From Mariniflexile sp044335535 (GTDB lineage Bacteria > Bacteroidota > Bacteroidia > Flavobacteriales > Flavobacteriaceae): a stretch of DNA of 64,000 nucleotides. This document shows, one piece after another, positions 17,041 through 25,023 of this stretch (the first letter of the stretch is position 1; each line of letters starts with the position of its first letter). Location of the stretch: positions 186,001-250,000 of the forward strand of contig NZ_JBIQVZ010000001.1 in NCBI RefSeq assembly GCF_044335535.1, read 5' to 3'. The notes under the pieces were generated by a model. It had not been told where the DNA came from, did no database searches, and saw only the letters and a program-made list of their open reading frames with translations. The position numbers were made by a program, and so were the translations under genes.

Positions 17041-17089
17041 GAACTCATCTTGACTTTTTTGATTGAAGCGAAAAAGTCAAGACAAGTTC
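17041..17089. mobile_element. Minimal inverted-repeat element, copy 2 (49 bp hairpin)
   Basis: GAACTCATCTTGACTTTTT pairs with AAAAAGTCAAGACAAGTTC (17 of 19 positions) around an 11-base loop. The 20 bases TTTTTTGATTGAAGCGAAAA at 17055-17074 are identical to 56661-56680 in the long copy. It may also act as the terminator of the TPR gene. Confidence 0.7.
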
Positions 17090-17122
17090 CATATCATTCT
17101 TCGTTCTTCCGACTAAAAAAAT

Positions 17123-17130
17123 TATCTTTG
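17123..17130 (+). promoter_or_regulatory. -7 element of rmuC
   Basis: TATCTTTG fits TAnnTTTG and lies 18 bases before the rmuC ATG. A clear TTG -33 box is not seen. Confidence 0.5.
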
Positions 17131-17148
17131 GTCAAACTTATTTTTTAA

Positions 17149-18465
17149 ATGAACGACAACCTTATTCTAATTTTCGCCATTCTAATTTCCGGAAGCATTG
17201 GTGCCTATATTGGTATGACCATTACTAAATTGAAAAGTAAAAGCGAACAAAGTACTTTGGAAGAACGCCAAAACCAAATGGCGAACACCATAAATGAGTT
17301 GAAGCAAAATCTTAATAAAATTGAAGCAGAACGCGATGCCATAAGAACCGAAAAGGAGTTTTTAAATGCCGAATTAATAAGACGGAATACCGAATACGAA
17401 AACCTCTATCAACTTAATTTAAAGCGTGATGAAGAGTTAGAAAAGCGCCAAGAGGAATTGCGTAAAGACTTTGAATTGTTGGCAACTAAAATATTGGATG
17501 AAAAATCAGAGAAATTCACCCTTCAGAATAAGGAAAACATTAAAAACATTTTAAATCCGTTACAAGAAAAAATTAAAACCTTTGAAGAAAAAGTAGATTC
17601 AACCCAAAAGGAAAGTATCAGTATGCATTCGGCTTTAAAAGAGCAATTGTTGGGTTTAAAAGATCTTAACCAACAAATGACCAAAGAAGCCACCAACCTT
17701 ACCCGTGCCTTAAAAGGTGACAGTAAAATGCAAGGCAATTGGGGCGAATTGGTTTTAGAACGTGTTCTGGAAAAGTCTGGCTTAGAAAAAGACAGAGAAT
17801 ATTTTGTACAACAAAGTTTTACGCTGCCAGATGGCTCTCGGGTTTTGCCTGATGTTGTTTTACACCTGCCGGATGGTAAAAAAATGGTTATCGATTCTAA
17901 AGTGTCTTTAACCGATTATGAACGTTTGGTGAATGCCGATGATGATGACAAAGCACAATTTTTAAAAGCCCATGTGAATTCGGTTAAAAAACACATTGAT
18001 CAACTTTCAGAAAAAAACTACCAAGACTTATACGATATAGAATCACCGGATTTTGTTTTAATGTTTATCCCTATTGAACCTGCTTTTGCAGTGATTGTTA
18101 ATGAGGACAACAGTATTTACAATAAAGCCTTCGAGAAAAACATTGTTATTGTAACACCTTCTACCCTTTTGGCAACCTTGCGTACTATTGACAGTATGTG
18201 GAACAACGAAAAACAGCAACAAAACGCCATTGAAATTGCACGTCAAGCAGGTGCTTTGTATGATAAATTTGAAGGTTTAGTCTCAGATTTAACGGGGGTT
18301 GGTAAAAAAATTGATGCGGCTAAAAGTGATTATTCCGCAGCTATGAACAAATTGGTTGATGGTAAAGGGAATTTAATATCGAGTGTTGAACGTCTTAAAA
18401 AAATGGGAGCTAAAGCTAAAAAAGCATTGCCAGAAGCCATTATTAAGCGTGCTGAAGAAGATTAA
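17149..18465 (+). CDS. rmuC: DNA recombination protein RmuC
   Basis: This 438-residue protein has an N-terminal membrane anchor (residues 3-24), a long coiled coil (about 30-175, rich in Glu and Lys heptads) and the RmuC domain: KMQGNWGELVLERVLE near residue 193, LPDVVLHLPDGKKMVIDSK near 235 and a C-terminal YDKFEGLVSDL region. RmuC limits recombination at inverted repeats in E. coli and has a PD-(D/E)XK-like core. It appears to be transcribed alone from its own promoter. Confidence 0.95.
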   Translation: MNDNLILIFAILISGSIGAYIGMTITKLKSKSEQSTLEERQNQMANTINELKQNLNKIEAERDAIRTEKEFLNAELIRRNTEYENLYQLNLKRDEELEKRQEELRKDFELLATKILDEKSEKFTLQNKENIKNILNPLQEKIKTFEEKVDSTQKESISMHSALKEQLLGLKDLNQQMTKEATNLTRALKGDSKMQGNWGELVLERVLEKSGLEKDREYFVQQSFTLPDGSRVLPDVVLHLPDGKKMVIDSKVSLTDYERLVNADDDDKAQFLKAHVNSVKKHIDQLSEKNYQDLYDIESPDFVLMFIPIEPAFAVIVNEDNSIYNKAFEKNIVIVTPSTLLATLRTIDSMWNNEKQQQNAIEIARQAGALYDKFEGLVSDLTGVGKKIDAAKSDYSAAMNKLVDGKGNLISSVERLKKMGAKAKKALPEAIIKRAEED

Positions 18466-18490
18466 GATTTCCACCCCATACCACTTATTT

Positions 18491-18602
18491 AAGCGATATA
18501 TTTGTTTATCATGTAATTAAATGATATATTTGTTTATCACTTAATTGAATGATATATTTAAATATCACGTAATTGTGTGATATTTTAAATTTCAATTGAA
18601 TG
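18491..18602 (+). promoter_or_regulatory. Four 28-bp iterated dyads before the SatD gene
   Basis: Four contiguous 28-bp units run up to and into the SatD start codon. Units 1-3 share a core TGATATATTTGTTTATCA followed by xxTAATT, and unit 4 is degenerate. Each core has dyad symmetry (TGATA...TATCA). Repeated dyads spaced at 28 bp right before a gene whose product ends in a helix-turn-helix-like segment suggest an autoregulatory operator array. Confidence 0.75.
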
Positions 18603-19211
18603 ACAAGCGTTATAACGGGAGATATTATAAACTCTAGAAAACAAAAAGAGCCTGAAGTGTGGATGACCACCTTAAAAAAGGTATTATCGAGCTTAAGTGC
18701 TGAAACCAAATATTGGGAAATATACAGAGGTGACAGTTTTCAAATAGAAATAAGAGATTATCATGCTAGTTTTATGGCTGCTATTTATATAAAAGCCGCT
18801 ATTAAAATGATTAAAGGTTTAGATGTTCGATTGGCGATTGGCATTGGCAATAAAACGTATGAAGGCAATGACGTTACAGAATCTAATGGCGAAGCTTTTG
18901 TGTTTTCGGGAGAAATTATGGAAACTTTGAAAAAGGAAAAACAGAATTTGCGAATCAAAACCAATAACAACGAAATCAACAAAGAATTAAATTTATATTT
19001 TAGATTCGCATTAATCACCATGGATAGTTGGAGTGTTAATTCGGCTGAAATCGTGAAATTAAGCATAGAAAACCCGAAGGCGTTACAAAGCGAATTAGGA
19101 AAACTGATAGGCATTAACCAAAATGCAATAAGCAATCGTCAAAAACGTGCCCATTTAGAAGAAATTTTAGAGTTAGACCACATGTACAGACATAAAATGA
19201 ATTCATTATGA
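18600..19211 (+). CDS. SatD family protein with helix-turn-helix-like C-terminus
   Basis: The 203-residue protein opens with the SatD signature TSVITGDIINSRK and continues with the family core (YRGDSFQIEI, VRLAIGIGNKTYEG). The last 50 residues contain LGKLIGINQNAISNRQKRA, which looks like a DNA-binding helix-turn-helix. The molecular role of SatD is unknown. The gene overlaps the DUF3307 gene by 4 bases (ATGA), so the two are translationally coupled. The iterated dyads over its start codon suggest that it controls itself. Confidence 0.85.
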   Translation: MTSVITGDIINSRKQKEPEVWMTTLKKVLSSLSAETKYWEIYRGDSFQIEIRDYHASFMAAIYIKAAIKMIKGLDVRLAIGIGNKTYEGNDVTESNGEAFVFSGEIMETLKKEKQNLRIKTNNNEINKELNLYFRFALITMDSWSVNSAEIVKLSIENPKALQSELGKLIGINQNAISNRQKRAHLEEILELDHMYRHKMNSL

Positions 19212-19921
19212 TCCTTTTAACAAAACTTTTGTTAGCACATATTATTGGTGATTTTTTTCTTCAACCTAAAAAATGGGTCAAAGAAAAAGAACAGAAAAAG
19301 CTAAAGTCGGATAAGCTATATCTGCATGTTTTAATTCATGTTATTTTAACCAGTATTTTTCTTTGGGATATTTCTTTATGGCCTATAGTTGTAACCATTG
19401 GCATCACACATTTAATTATTGATGCTGCAAAACTTTTAATTCAAAAGAAAAAAACAAAACGTTTATTCTTTTTTATAGATCAGCTACTTCATATTATAGT
19501 TATTTTCTTGTGCTATTATCTTTATACCGAAAGCCTATTCAACCAAAATGATATAGTAACAGAAAACAGTCTACTATTATTGGTTTGCTTATTATTCTTA
19601 ACCATTCCCGTTTCTATTATCATGAAAATTATTTTTGCGAAATGGGACATAGAAAAGCTAACAAAAGACAACCAATCGTTAGAAGATGCTGGCAAATATA
19701 TTGGTATTTTGGAACGTATTTTAGTTTTTATTTTCATCATATTTAACCATTGGGAAGCCGTTGGTTTTTTAATAACTGCAAAATCTGTTTTTAGGTTTGG
19801 AGACTTAAAAAAGTCTAAGCACCGAAAACTTACAGAATACATTTTAATAGGCACACTCATTAGTTTTGGTATTGCCATCATTACAGGAATTATATACACT
19901 TATATTATTACATATGTTTAA
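19208..19921 (+). CDS. DUF3307 membrane protein
   Basis: This 237-residue integral membrane protein starts with the DUF3307 motif LLAHIIGDFFLQP and has about six to seven hydrophobic segments. A GITHLIIDAAK motif near residue 61 places His and Asp in the membrane. DUF3307 proteins frequently accompany SatD, as here, where the start overlaps the SatD stop. Their function is unknown. The next gene, a thioesterase, overlaps the end by 8 bases. Confidence 0.88.
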   Translation: MILLTKLLLAHIIGDFFLQPKKWVKEKEQKKLKSDKLYLHVLIHVILTSIFLWDISLWPIVVTIGITHLIIDAAKLLIQKKKTKRLFFFIDQLLHIIVIFLCYYLYTESLFNQNDIVTENSLLLLVCLLFLTIPVSIIMKIIFAKWDIEKLTKDNQSLEDAGKYIGILERILVFIFIIFNHWEAVGFLITAKSVFRFGDLKKSKHRKLTEYILIGTLISFGIAIITGIIYTYIITYV

Positions 19922-20459
19922 AACCACCGAAGAATCACAAGTAACCATAACCCAACTCATGCTGCCATCACATTCCAATTTTAGTGGAAAAATTCATGGT
20001 GGTTTTATACTAAGCCTTATGGATCAAATCGCCTTTGCTTGTGCTTCTAGACATTCCAGAAATTATTGCGTAACCGCATCGGTAAATAAAGTCGATTTTT
20101 TAAATCCTATAGAAGTTGGCGAACTAATAACACTTAAAGCCTCGGTTAATTACACCGGTAGAACCTCTATGGTTATTGGTGTACGCGTAGAATCTGAAAA
20201 CATTCAAACCGGCGAAAAAAAACATTGCAACTCGTCTTATTTCACCATGGTTGCTAAAGATGAAAACGGAAAAAATGTCCCTGTTCCAGGAATTATTTTA
20301 GATACTAAAAATAAAGTAAGGCGCTTTGCCAGAAGTATTGCCAGACAAGAACAAGCAAAAAATAGAACTACGGCGTTTAGAACTTCAGAATTTAAAATGG
20401 AGCTGTATTTAGATTCTTTAAAAGATCAAAATGCTAAAATAGATTTGATTGAAAGTTAA
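19914..20459 (+). CDS. Acyl-CoA thioesterase (hotdog fold)
   Basis: The product of about 181 residues has the hotdog thioesterase motif HGGFILSLMDQIAFACASRHSR near residue 25 and a second strand region VDFLNPIEVGELITLKASVNYTGRTSM. This matches the acyl-CoA hydrolase group that cleaves acyl-CoA to free acid and CoA in the cytoplasm. I choose ATG at 19914, which gives the normal family start; an upstream TTG would add 16 residues inside the DUF3307 frame. It overlaps DUF3307 by 8 bases. Confidence 0.9.
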   Translation: MFKTTEESQVTITQLMLPSHSNFSGKIHGGFILSLMDQIAFACASRHSRNYCVTASVNKVDFLNPIEVGELITLKASVNYTGRTSMVIGVRVESENIQTGEKKHCNSSYFTMVAKDENGKNVPVPGIILDTKNKVRRFARSIARQEQAKNRTTAFRTSEFKMELYLDSLKDQNAKIDLIES

Positions 20460-20479
20460 GAGACTGTCTAAAACTATTT

Positions 20480-22999
20480 TTAAAAATCTATTCTTAAAAC
20501 TGCATTAGGGGTTAAACCCAAAGAGCGCTGGTTGGTTTCATTAACCGCTTCATTATTTATTTTATAAAATCGGTTTATCTGATTTTCCCTATCCAAAACA
20601 TTCCAAAGCGAAACCCCTACATTGGCTTTGGTTTTGTTGGTTAGTTTAAAATCATAAAGAGCAGACATATCTAAGCGTACATAGTCTTCTAAATTCGAAG
20701 CATTAACAGCTTCATAATTCACTTCACCATTTACAATGTCATTACCGGTAACTGGTAAAGTTGTGGGTTTTCCAGAATGCCAATTTAATCCAGCCGATAG
20801 TTTTAAACGTGTTAAACTATATGTCATTCCTAAAGTAGCAGTATGTTTAATATGGTAGTTACTTGGAAAATAATTCGGCAACAAGTCTTTAAATTGGTAT
20901 TCATTGTGCATATATGCATAGCATATCCAAGTACTAAACGTATTGATATGTTTTCGAAATAACACATCTACCCCACTTATACGGTTAGTTCCGGTACTTT
21001 TAGAAAATTCAAATTGATTTTGAAACCCTTGGCTTTGCGCTGTAATGCCTTCAACATGCTTAACATATCCTTCTATATTAAATAACCACCCTCTATGGCT
21101 ATAGTTTAAACCCAGTGATGCCTGTTTACTTGTAATAACAGGAATGTCTTTATTATTTGATAGTTGCCACCGACGCTTTTCAATACCTAAAAAATCATTT
21201 TGGAAGTTAATAACTTGTGAGGTATTTTGATGCTTAAACTCGCCTAAAACCTCAACGGTGAAAAAGTCTAAAAAACGCTGGCTAAAACTCAATCGTGGTT
21301 CCCAAATAGACTTACTGAATTTTTCAATGAAATTATATCTAATACCAAAATTCAAACTTGAATTTCCGCTTTTTGACTTATAACCCAATTGAGAGAAAGC
21401 ACCATGTGTTCTAACCACTTCTGAAACCAAAAGCCTAAACAATGGCGTGTCTACATCATCTAAATTGGTAACTTCGGTTTCCACAAAATGATAACCCCCC
21501 AATAAATGTAAAACCTCACTAAATCTATAATTGCTTTTTAACTTCAAACTGGTTTCAGACACGATATTTTCTTGTAAAAAACGTTGGGAATCTAGTATAT
21601 TAACATTTACAGCTTTAAGTTTATAATCGGTTTCATAAGCTTCAAATGTCGTTTGTAATTTGTCGTTCCAAGTTCTGTTATAATGTACTGCTCCTGCAAT
21701 ACTATTTTGGGTTAAATTACTTTCCTTAGATTCTTCTTTGTCATTTACAAATGCGTTTTCATTAAACTGAAGTTCGTTATATACGTTAATAAAATTAACC
21801 CGCAATTCGTCTTTGTCGCTTATTTTATAGATCCAACGCAAAGAAGTATCGTAAAAATCAAATGTTTTATCTGTATTGGTAATGGTTGTCGTATTACTGG
21901 AAACCTCCGTATTTTGGGAAATTCTGTCAAAAAAGGCTATGTAAGTTGGCGTTTCAATAAAATCACTAATCGATTTTCTTGCAGCCACTTGTATAGAAGA
22001 TGCATTATTACCAATGGGAACATCAACAAAAGCATTGGCATCGGTTAAATTAACACCTACAGTTGCGTTAAATTTGTTGTTAACCGATTGATTGGTTTGC
22101 ATTGAAATAGTACCGGAAACACCATCGGTATAACTCACATCACTCCCATTCTTTCTCAATGAAACCTTTTGGGTAATTTGGGGGTTATACATCGAAATCA
22201 ATCCAAAAAAATGACCAGATTGGTACATTTTAATATCATCCCAAAGAATCAAGTTCTGGTCGTGTGTACCACCTCGAATATTAATATTTGAAACGGTCTC
22301 GTTAATACTTTGAATACCCGGAAATGCCTGAACAGATTGTAAGACATCGTTATCAATTAATCCCGGAAGGATGTCAAAATCAGAAAAATTTATTTCATAA
22401 GAGCCATTGTTAATCTTATTTATACCACTTGAGATATAATTTGAAACAACAACTTCCGATAGTGATTGAAAGTTTGGAAACAAAAAAATATCTTCACAAC
22501 CTGATTTTGAAAATTGATTATATGATTTGACAATGGTTTTATAACCTATAAACCGAATGGTAATGGGATATGTTATATTTTCAACGTTAATTTGAAAAAA
22601 CCCATTTTCATCTGTTGTGGTCGAATTATTTAAAGTTTGAACGGTTGCCGATGCTAAGGGTTGTAAATTATCTTTATCTTTTATATAGCCACAAAAAACC
22701 ATAGCTTCCCCAGGTTTAACAAGAATAATGCTATCACTCATCATCGAAAACGATAACCCTGTTTGGGTTTCTAGATAAGTTATAGCTTCGTTTAACGATA
22801 AACTTGTATCTGGAGGAATAAGGAAAATAGCTTCAATAGTATCTTCAGCATAATTAAACTGAACATGGTATTGTGCTTCCAATACATTTATAACATGAAC
22901 TAACGATTCTTGCTTATTGGTATTTTGAGCATAACTACTAAAAGACACAAAAAGCAAAAAGCAAAAAAAAATGGATGTTTTTTTAATTCTCCTTTCCAT
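20480..22999 (-). CDS. TonB-dependent receptor with N-terminal STN and carboxypeptidase-like domains
   Basis: This 839-residue outer-membrane receptor has a signal peptide (to about residue 24), an STN (secretin/TonB short) domain near 40-92, a carboxypeptidase-regulatory-like domain near 100-180 (VFCGYIKDKDNLQPLASATV), a plug (INIRGGTHDQNLILWDDI near 235) and a beta-barrel. STN-bearing receptors pass a ligand signal to a FecR-type anti-sigma protein. The fecR gene overlaps its start by 17 bases and a FecI-like sigma gene lies upstream. The ligand is unknown. The layout is FecI-FecR-FecA-like. Confidence 0.92.
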   Translation of the reverse strand: MERRIKKTSIFFCFLLFVSFSSYAQNTNKQESLVHVINVLEAQYHVQFNYAEDTIEAIFLIPPDTSLSLNEAITYLETQTGLSFSMMSDSIILVKPGEAMVFCGYIKDKDNLQPLASATVQTLNNSTTTDENGFFQINVENITYPITIRFIGYKTIVKSYNQFSKSGCEDIFLFPNFQSLSEVVVSNYISSGINKINNGSYEINFSDFDILPGLIDNDVLQSVQAFPGIQSINETVSNINIRGGTHDQNLILWDDIKMYQSGHFFGLISMYNPQITQKVSLRKNGSDVSYTDGVSGTISMQTNQSVNNKFNATVGVNLTDANAFVDVPIGNNASSIQVAARKSISDFIETPTYIAFFDRISQNTEVSSNTTTITNTDKTFDFYDTSLRWIYKISDKDELRVNFINVYNELQFNENAFVNDKEESKESNLTQNSIAGAVHYNRTWNDKLQTTFEAYETDYKLKAVNVNILDSQRFLQENIVSETSLKLKSNYRFSEVLHLLGGYHFVETEVTNLDDVDTPLFRLLVSEVVRTHGAFSQLGYKSKSGNSSLNFGIRYNFIEKFSKSIWEPRLSFSQRFLDFFTVEVLGEFKHQNTSQVINFQNDFLGIEKRRWQLSNNKDIPVITSKQASLGLNYSHRGWLFNIEGYVKHVEGITAQSQGFQNQFEFSKSTGTNRISGVDVLFRKHINTFSTWICYAYMHNEYQFKDLLPNYFPSNYHIKHTATLGMTYSLTRLKLSAGLNWHSGKPTTLPVTGNDIVNGEVNYEAVNASNLEDYVRLDMSALYDFKLTNKTKANVGVSLWNVLDRENQINRFYKINNEAVNETNQRSLGLTPNAVLRIDF

Positions 23000-23894
23000 G
23001 AATTATTACCAGGTTTGAAGAACTCAATTCATAGGTCATATTCATAGGCAGCGTTATGGCAATAAGAGCATTTTCAAGATTATTATGTACAAACTCTCCT
23101 GTAAACAATCTATTAATATTTATATTTTTAAAAGTAACTTGTATGTTATATTGCCGTTCCAGCTCTGAAAGCACTTCTTTTATTGGAATCGCTTCAAACT
23201 CACTCCTGTTTTCTCTCCATTTTGGAGCAGATGCCACTATTTTACCTTGGGTAAATTTACCATTTAAAATTTGATATACGTCACCTGCCAATAACTTTCT
23301 GGTGATAGTATCTGAAGTTACTCTTACAATACCTTCAAAACATCTGACTTCAAAATAATTTTCACGTTGTTTTACATTAAACTGTGTACCTAAAACTGTT
23401 ACAGTTCCGCTTTTGGTTTGAACATCAAAGATTTTTCCTTTGGCAACCATAAAAAAAGCTTCTCCATCGAGCTTTAAAAATCTGTTTTCATCCCAATTTT
23501 TAGTATTAAATTCAATTGAAGACAGGGCGTTTAACTCTACTTTAGAATGGTCTGGAAGCTCAATAACAGATTTCTCGCCAGCTAAGGTTTCTACATGAGT
23601 GGATGTGTTTGAAAAAAAAGTGAAATAAATACCTAACCCAATAACAACAGCACTCGCTATTTTAAGCAACAAACTAAACCCATTTAATTTTTTAACAGGT
23701 ACTTTAGACGATTTATACTGTGTCTTAAAGGTATTAAAATCATCCGATTTAGAGAAATGTGATGCTTTAAAATATTCTGCATTTTCAATAATATATTCGT
23801 TTGACCGAGCATCATCCAACTTACTGAACATGTCTTTTTCAGCATCGTTAAGCTCATCTTTTAACCATTTTTCCACTAAATAATCTTTGTCCAT
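22983..23894 (-). CDS. FecR-type anti-sigma regulator
   Basis: The 303-residue protein has a cytoplasmic N-terminal part of about 70 residues, one membrane helix near 77-94 (SLLLKIASAVVIGLGIYFTFF), the FecR beta domain (ETLAGEKSVIELPDHSKVELNALSS-type start near 105) and a C-terminal DUF4974-like STN-related domain with KEVLSELERQYNIQVTF near 245. It should relay the state of the downstream TonB receptor to the sigma factor encoded upstream. A 47-base gap separates it from the sigma gene. Confidence 0.93.
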   Translation of the reverse strand: MDKDYLVEKWLKDELNDAEKDMFSKLDDARSNEYIIENAEYFKASHFSKSDDFNTFKTQYKSSKVPVKKLNGFSLLLKIASAVVIGLGIYFTFFSNTSTHVETLAGEKSVIELPDHSKVELNALSSIEFNTKNWDENRFLKLDGEAFFMVAKGKIFDVQTKSGTVTVLGTQFNVKQRENYFEVRCFEGIVRVTSDTITRKLLAGDVYQILNGKFTQGKIVASAPKWRENRSEFEAIPIKEVLSELERQYNIQVTFKNININRLFTGEFVHNNLENALIAITLPMNMTYELSSSNLVIIHGKEN

Positions 23895-23941
23895 CTATCC
23901 TTAACTTTAATATATAACAACTTCAAACTAAATTCTCCTGA

Positions 23942-24466
23942 TTATTTTATTTTAAATCCTTCCAATTCTTTCTTCAACGTATTGAAGGCACTATAAATCC
24001 TATATTCTACTACTTTTTGGGTAACTCCCAAAAGTTCGGCAATTTCGCTATGCTTTTTTCCTTCTGCTTTATTCAATAGAAAAGCAACGCGTTGTTCTTC
24101 ATTTAAATTTTCTAATACCTTTTGATATCGTTGTAAAAATTGCTCTTTTTCTAAAATAAATTCTGGCGACTCGTTAGTATAATCCTTTGGCTTTTCTTGA
24201 TGGTATTTTAATACTACTTTTTGATGCTTTATCTCGTTTAACATCATATTGTTTGCAACGGTAAACAAAAAAGATTTGGCTTTACTTAAAGTGACATTTT
24301 TGCAATTATCCCATAATTTAATAAAGGCATCTTGCGCAACATCATTAGGGTTTATTTGTGATCCGTACTTATAATATAAAAAATTGAGTAAATCTTGTGA
24401 GTATTTGTTATAAACACGCTCAAAAATTTTGTCTTCACAAATATGGTCGTTAAGTTCTTTTGGCAA
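23942..24466 (-). CDS. FecI-like ECF sigma factor
   Basis: This 174-residue sigma factor has region 2 at about residues 22-90 (DVAQDAFIKLWDNC) and region 4 at about 115-165 (LNEEQRVAFLLNKAEGKKHSEIAELLGVTQKVVEYRI). It heads a FecI-FecR-TonB receptor operon and should activate that operon and possibly others in response to the receptor's substrate. The upstream gap of 557 bases contains two diverged copies of a repeat. Confidence 0.92.
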   Translation of the reverse strand: MPKELNDHICEDKIFERVYNKYSQDLLNFLYYKYGSQINPNDVAQDAFIKLWDNCKNVTLSKAKSFLFTVANNMMLNEIKHQKVVLKYHQEKPKDYTNESPEFILEKEQFLQRYQKVLENLNEEQRVAFLLNKAEGKKHSEIAELLGVTQKVVEYRIYSAFNTLKKELEGFKIK

Positions 24467-24496
24467 AGTATTTAATTTAGTGCTTAAAGTTATATA

Positions 24497-24925
24497 AAAA
24501 ATTCATCAGTGTCCGATTAAGATAATTTTAAAGTTCGTTGCAAATGGGTTAAAAAGCATTTTTTATCAATGAACTCCTTTAAACTTTTTATTTTATTTAC
24601 ACGCTAAGCCACTAAGTCGCAAAGATTTTAATCATTTAGCGTATTTATTTGCCCCTTTGCGCCTTCGCGCCTTTGCGAGAGATTTAAAGCTTTATACGAA
24701 AAATTTAAAGCCTTATTAAAAAAATTCTTCAGTGTCCGATTGAGGTAATTTTAAGTTCGTAGCAAATCGATTTAAAAAGTATTTCTTATTAATGAACTCC
24801 TTTAAACCTTTTATTTTATTTGCACGCCAAGCCGCTAAGTCGCAAAGATTTTAATCATTCAACGTATTTCTTTGTGCCTTTGCGCCTTTGCGAGAGATTT
24901 AAAACCTTAAAAATATTTTTGAAAA
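24497..24925. repeat. Tandem duplication of a 205-225 bp intergenic unit
   Basis: Two diverged copies (24497-24719 and 24720-24925) share in the same order: AAAATTCnTCAGTGTCCGATT, AATGAACTCCTTTAAAC, TTTTATTTTATTT, AAGTCGCAAAGATTTTAATC and CCTTTGCGAGAGATTTAAA. Neither encodes a protein. The remainder of the 557-base gap is AT-rich. Confidence 0.85.
24914..24921 (+). promoter_or_regulatory. Promoter of the Asp-rich lipoprotein gene
   Basis: TATTTTTG fits TAnnTTTG, and the TTG at 24888-24890 lies 23 bases upstream. The -33 box falls in the CCTTTGCGAGAG motif of the second repeat unit. The gene starts about 100 bases downstream. Confidence 0.55.
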
Positions 24926-25023
24926 ATTAATCCGCCAACAATGAAAAAATTTATTAAAAAGTTTCAGGAGTTTTATATTCCTAGTTGTTTAATTAATAAA
25001 AGCCTCGTTAAGGCGACCAAATT

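Noticed and set aside
18491..18602. The regular 28-bp repeats as a CRISPR array
   Set aside because: The repeats are contiguous with no unique spacers, the units diverge, and no cas genes are near. An operator array fits better.
24497..24530. An insertion-sequence end at the CAGTGTCCGATT motif
   Set aside because: No transposase, no matching opposite end and no target duplication are visible, so only a repeat is claimed.
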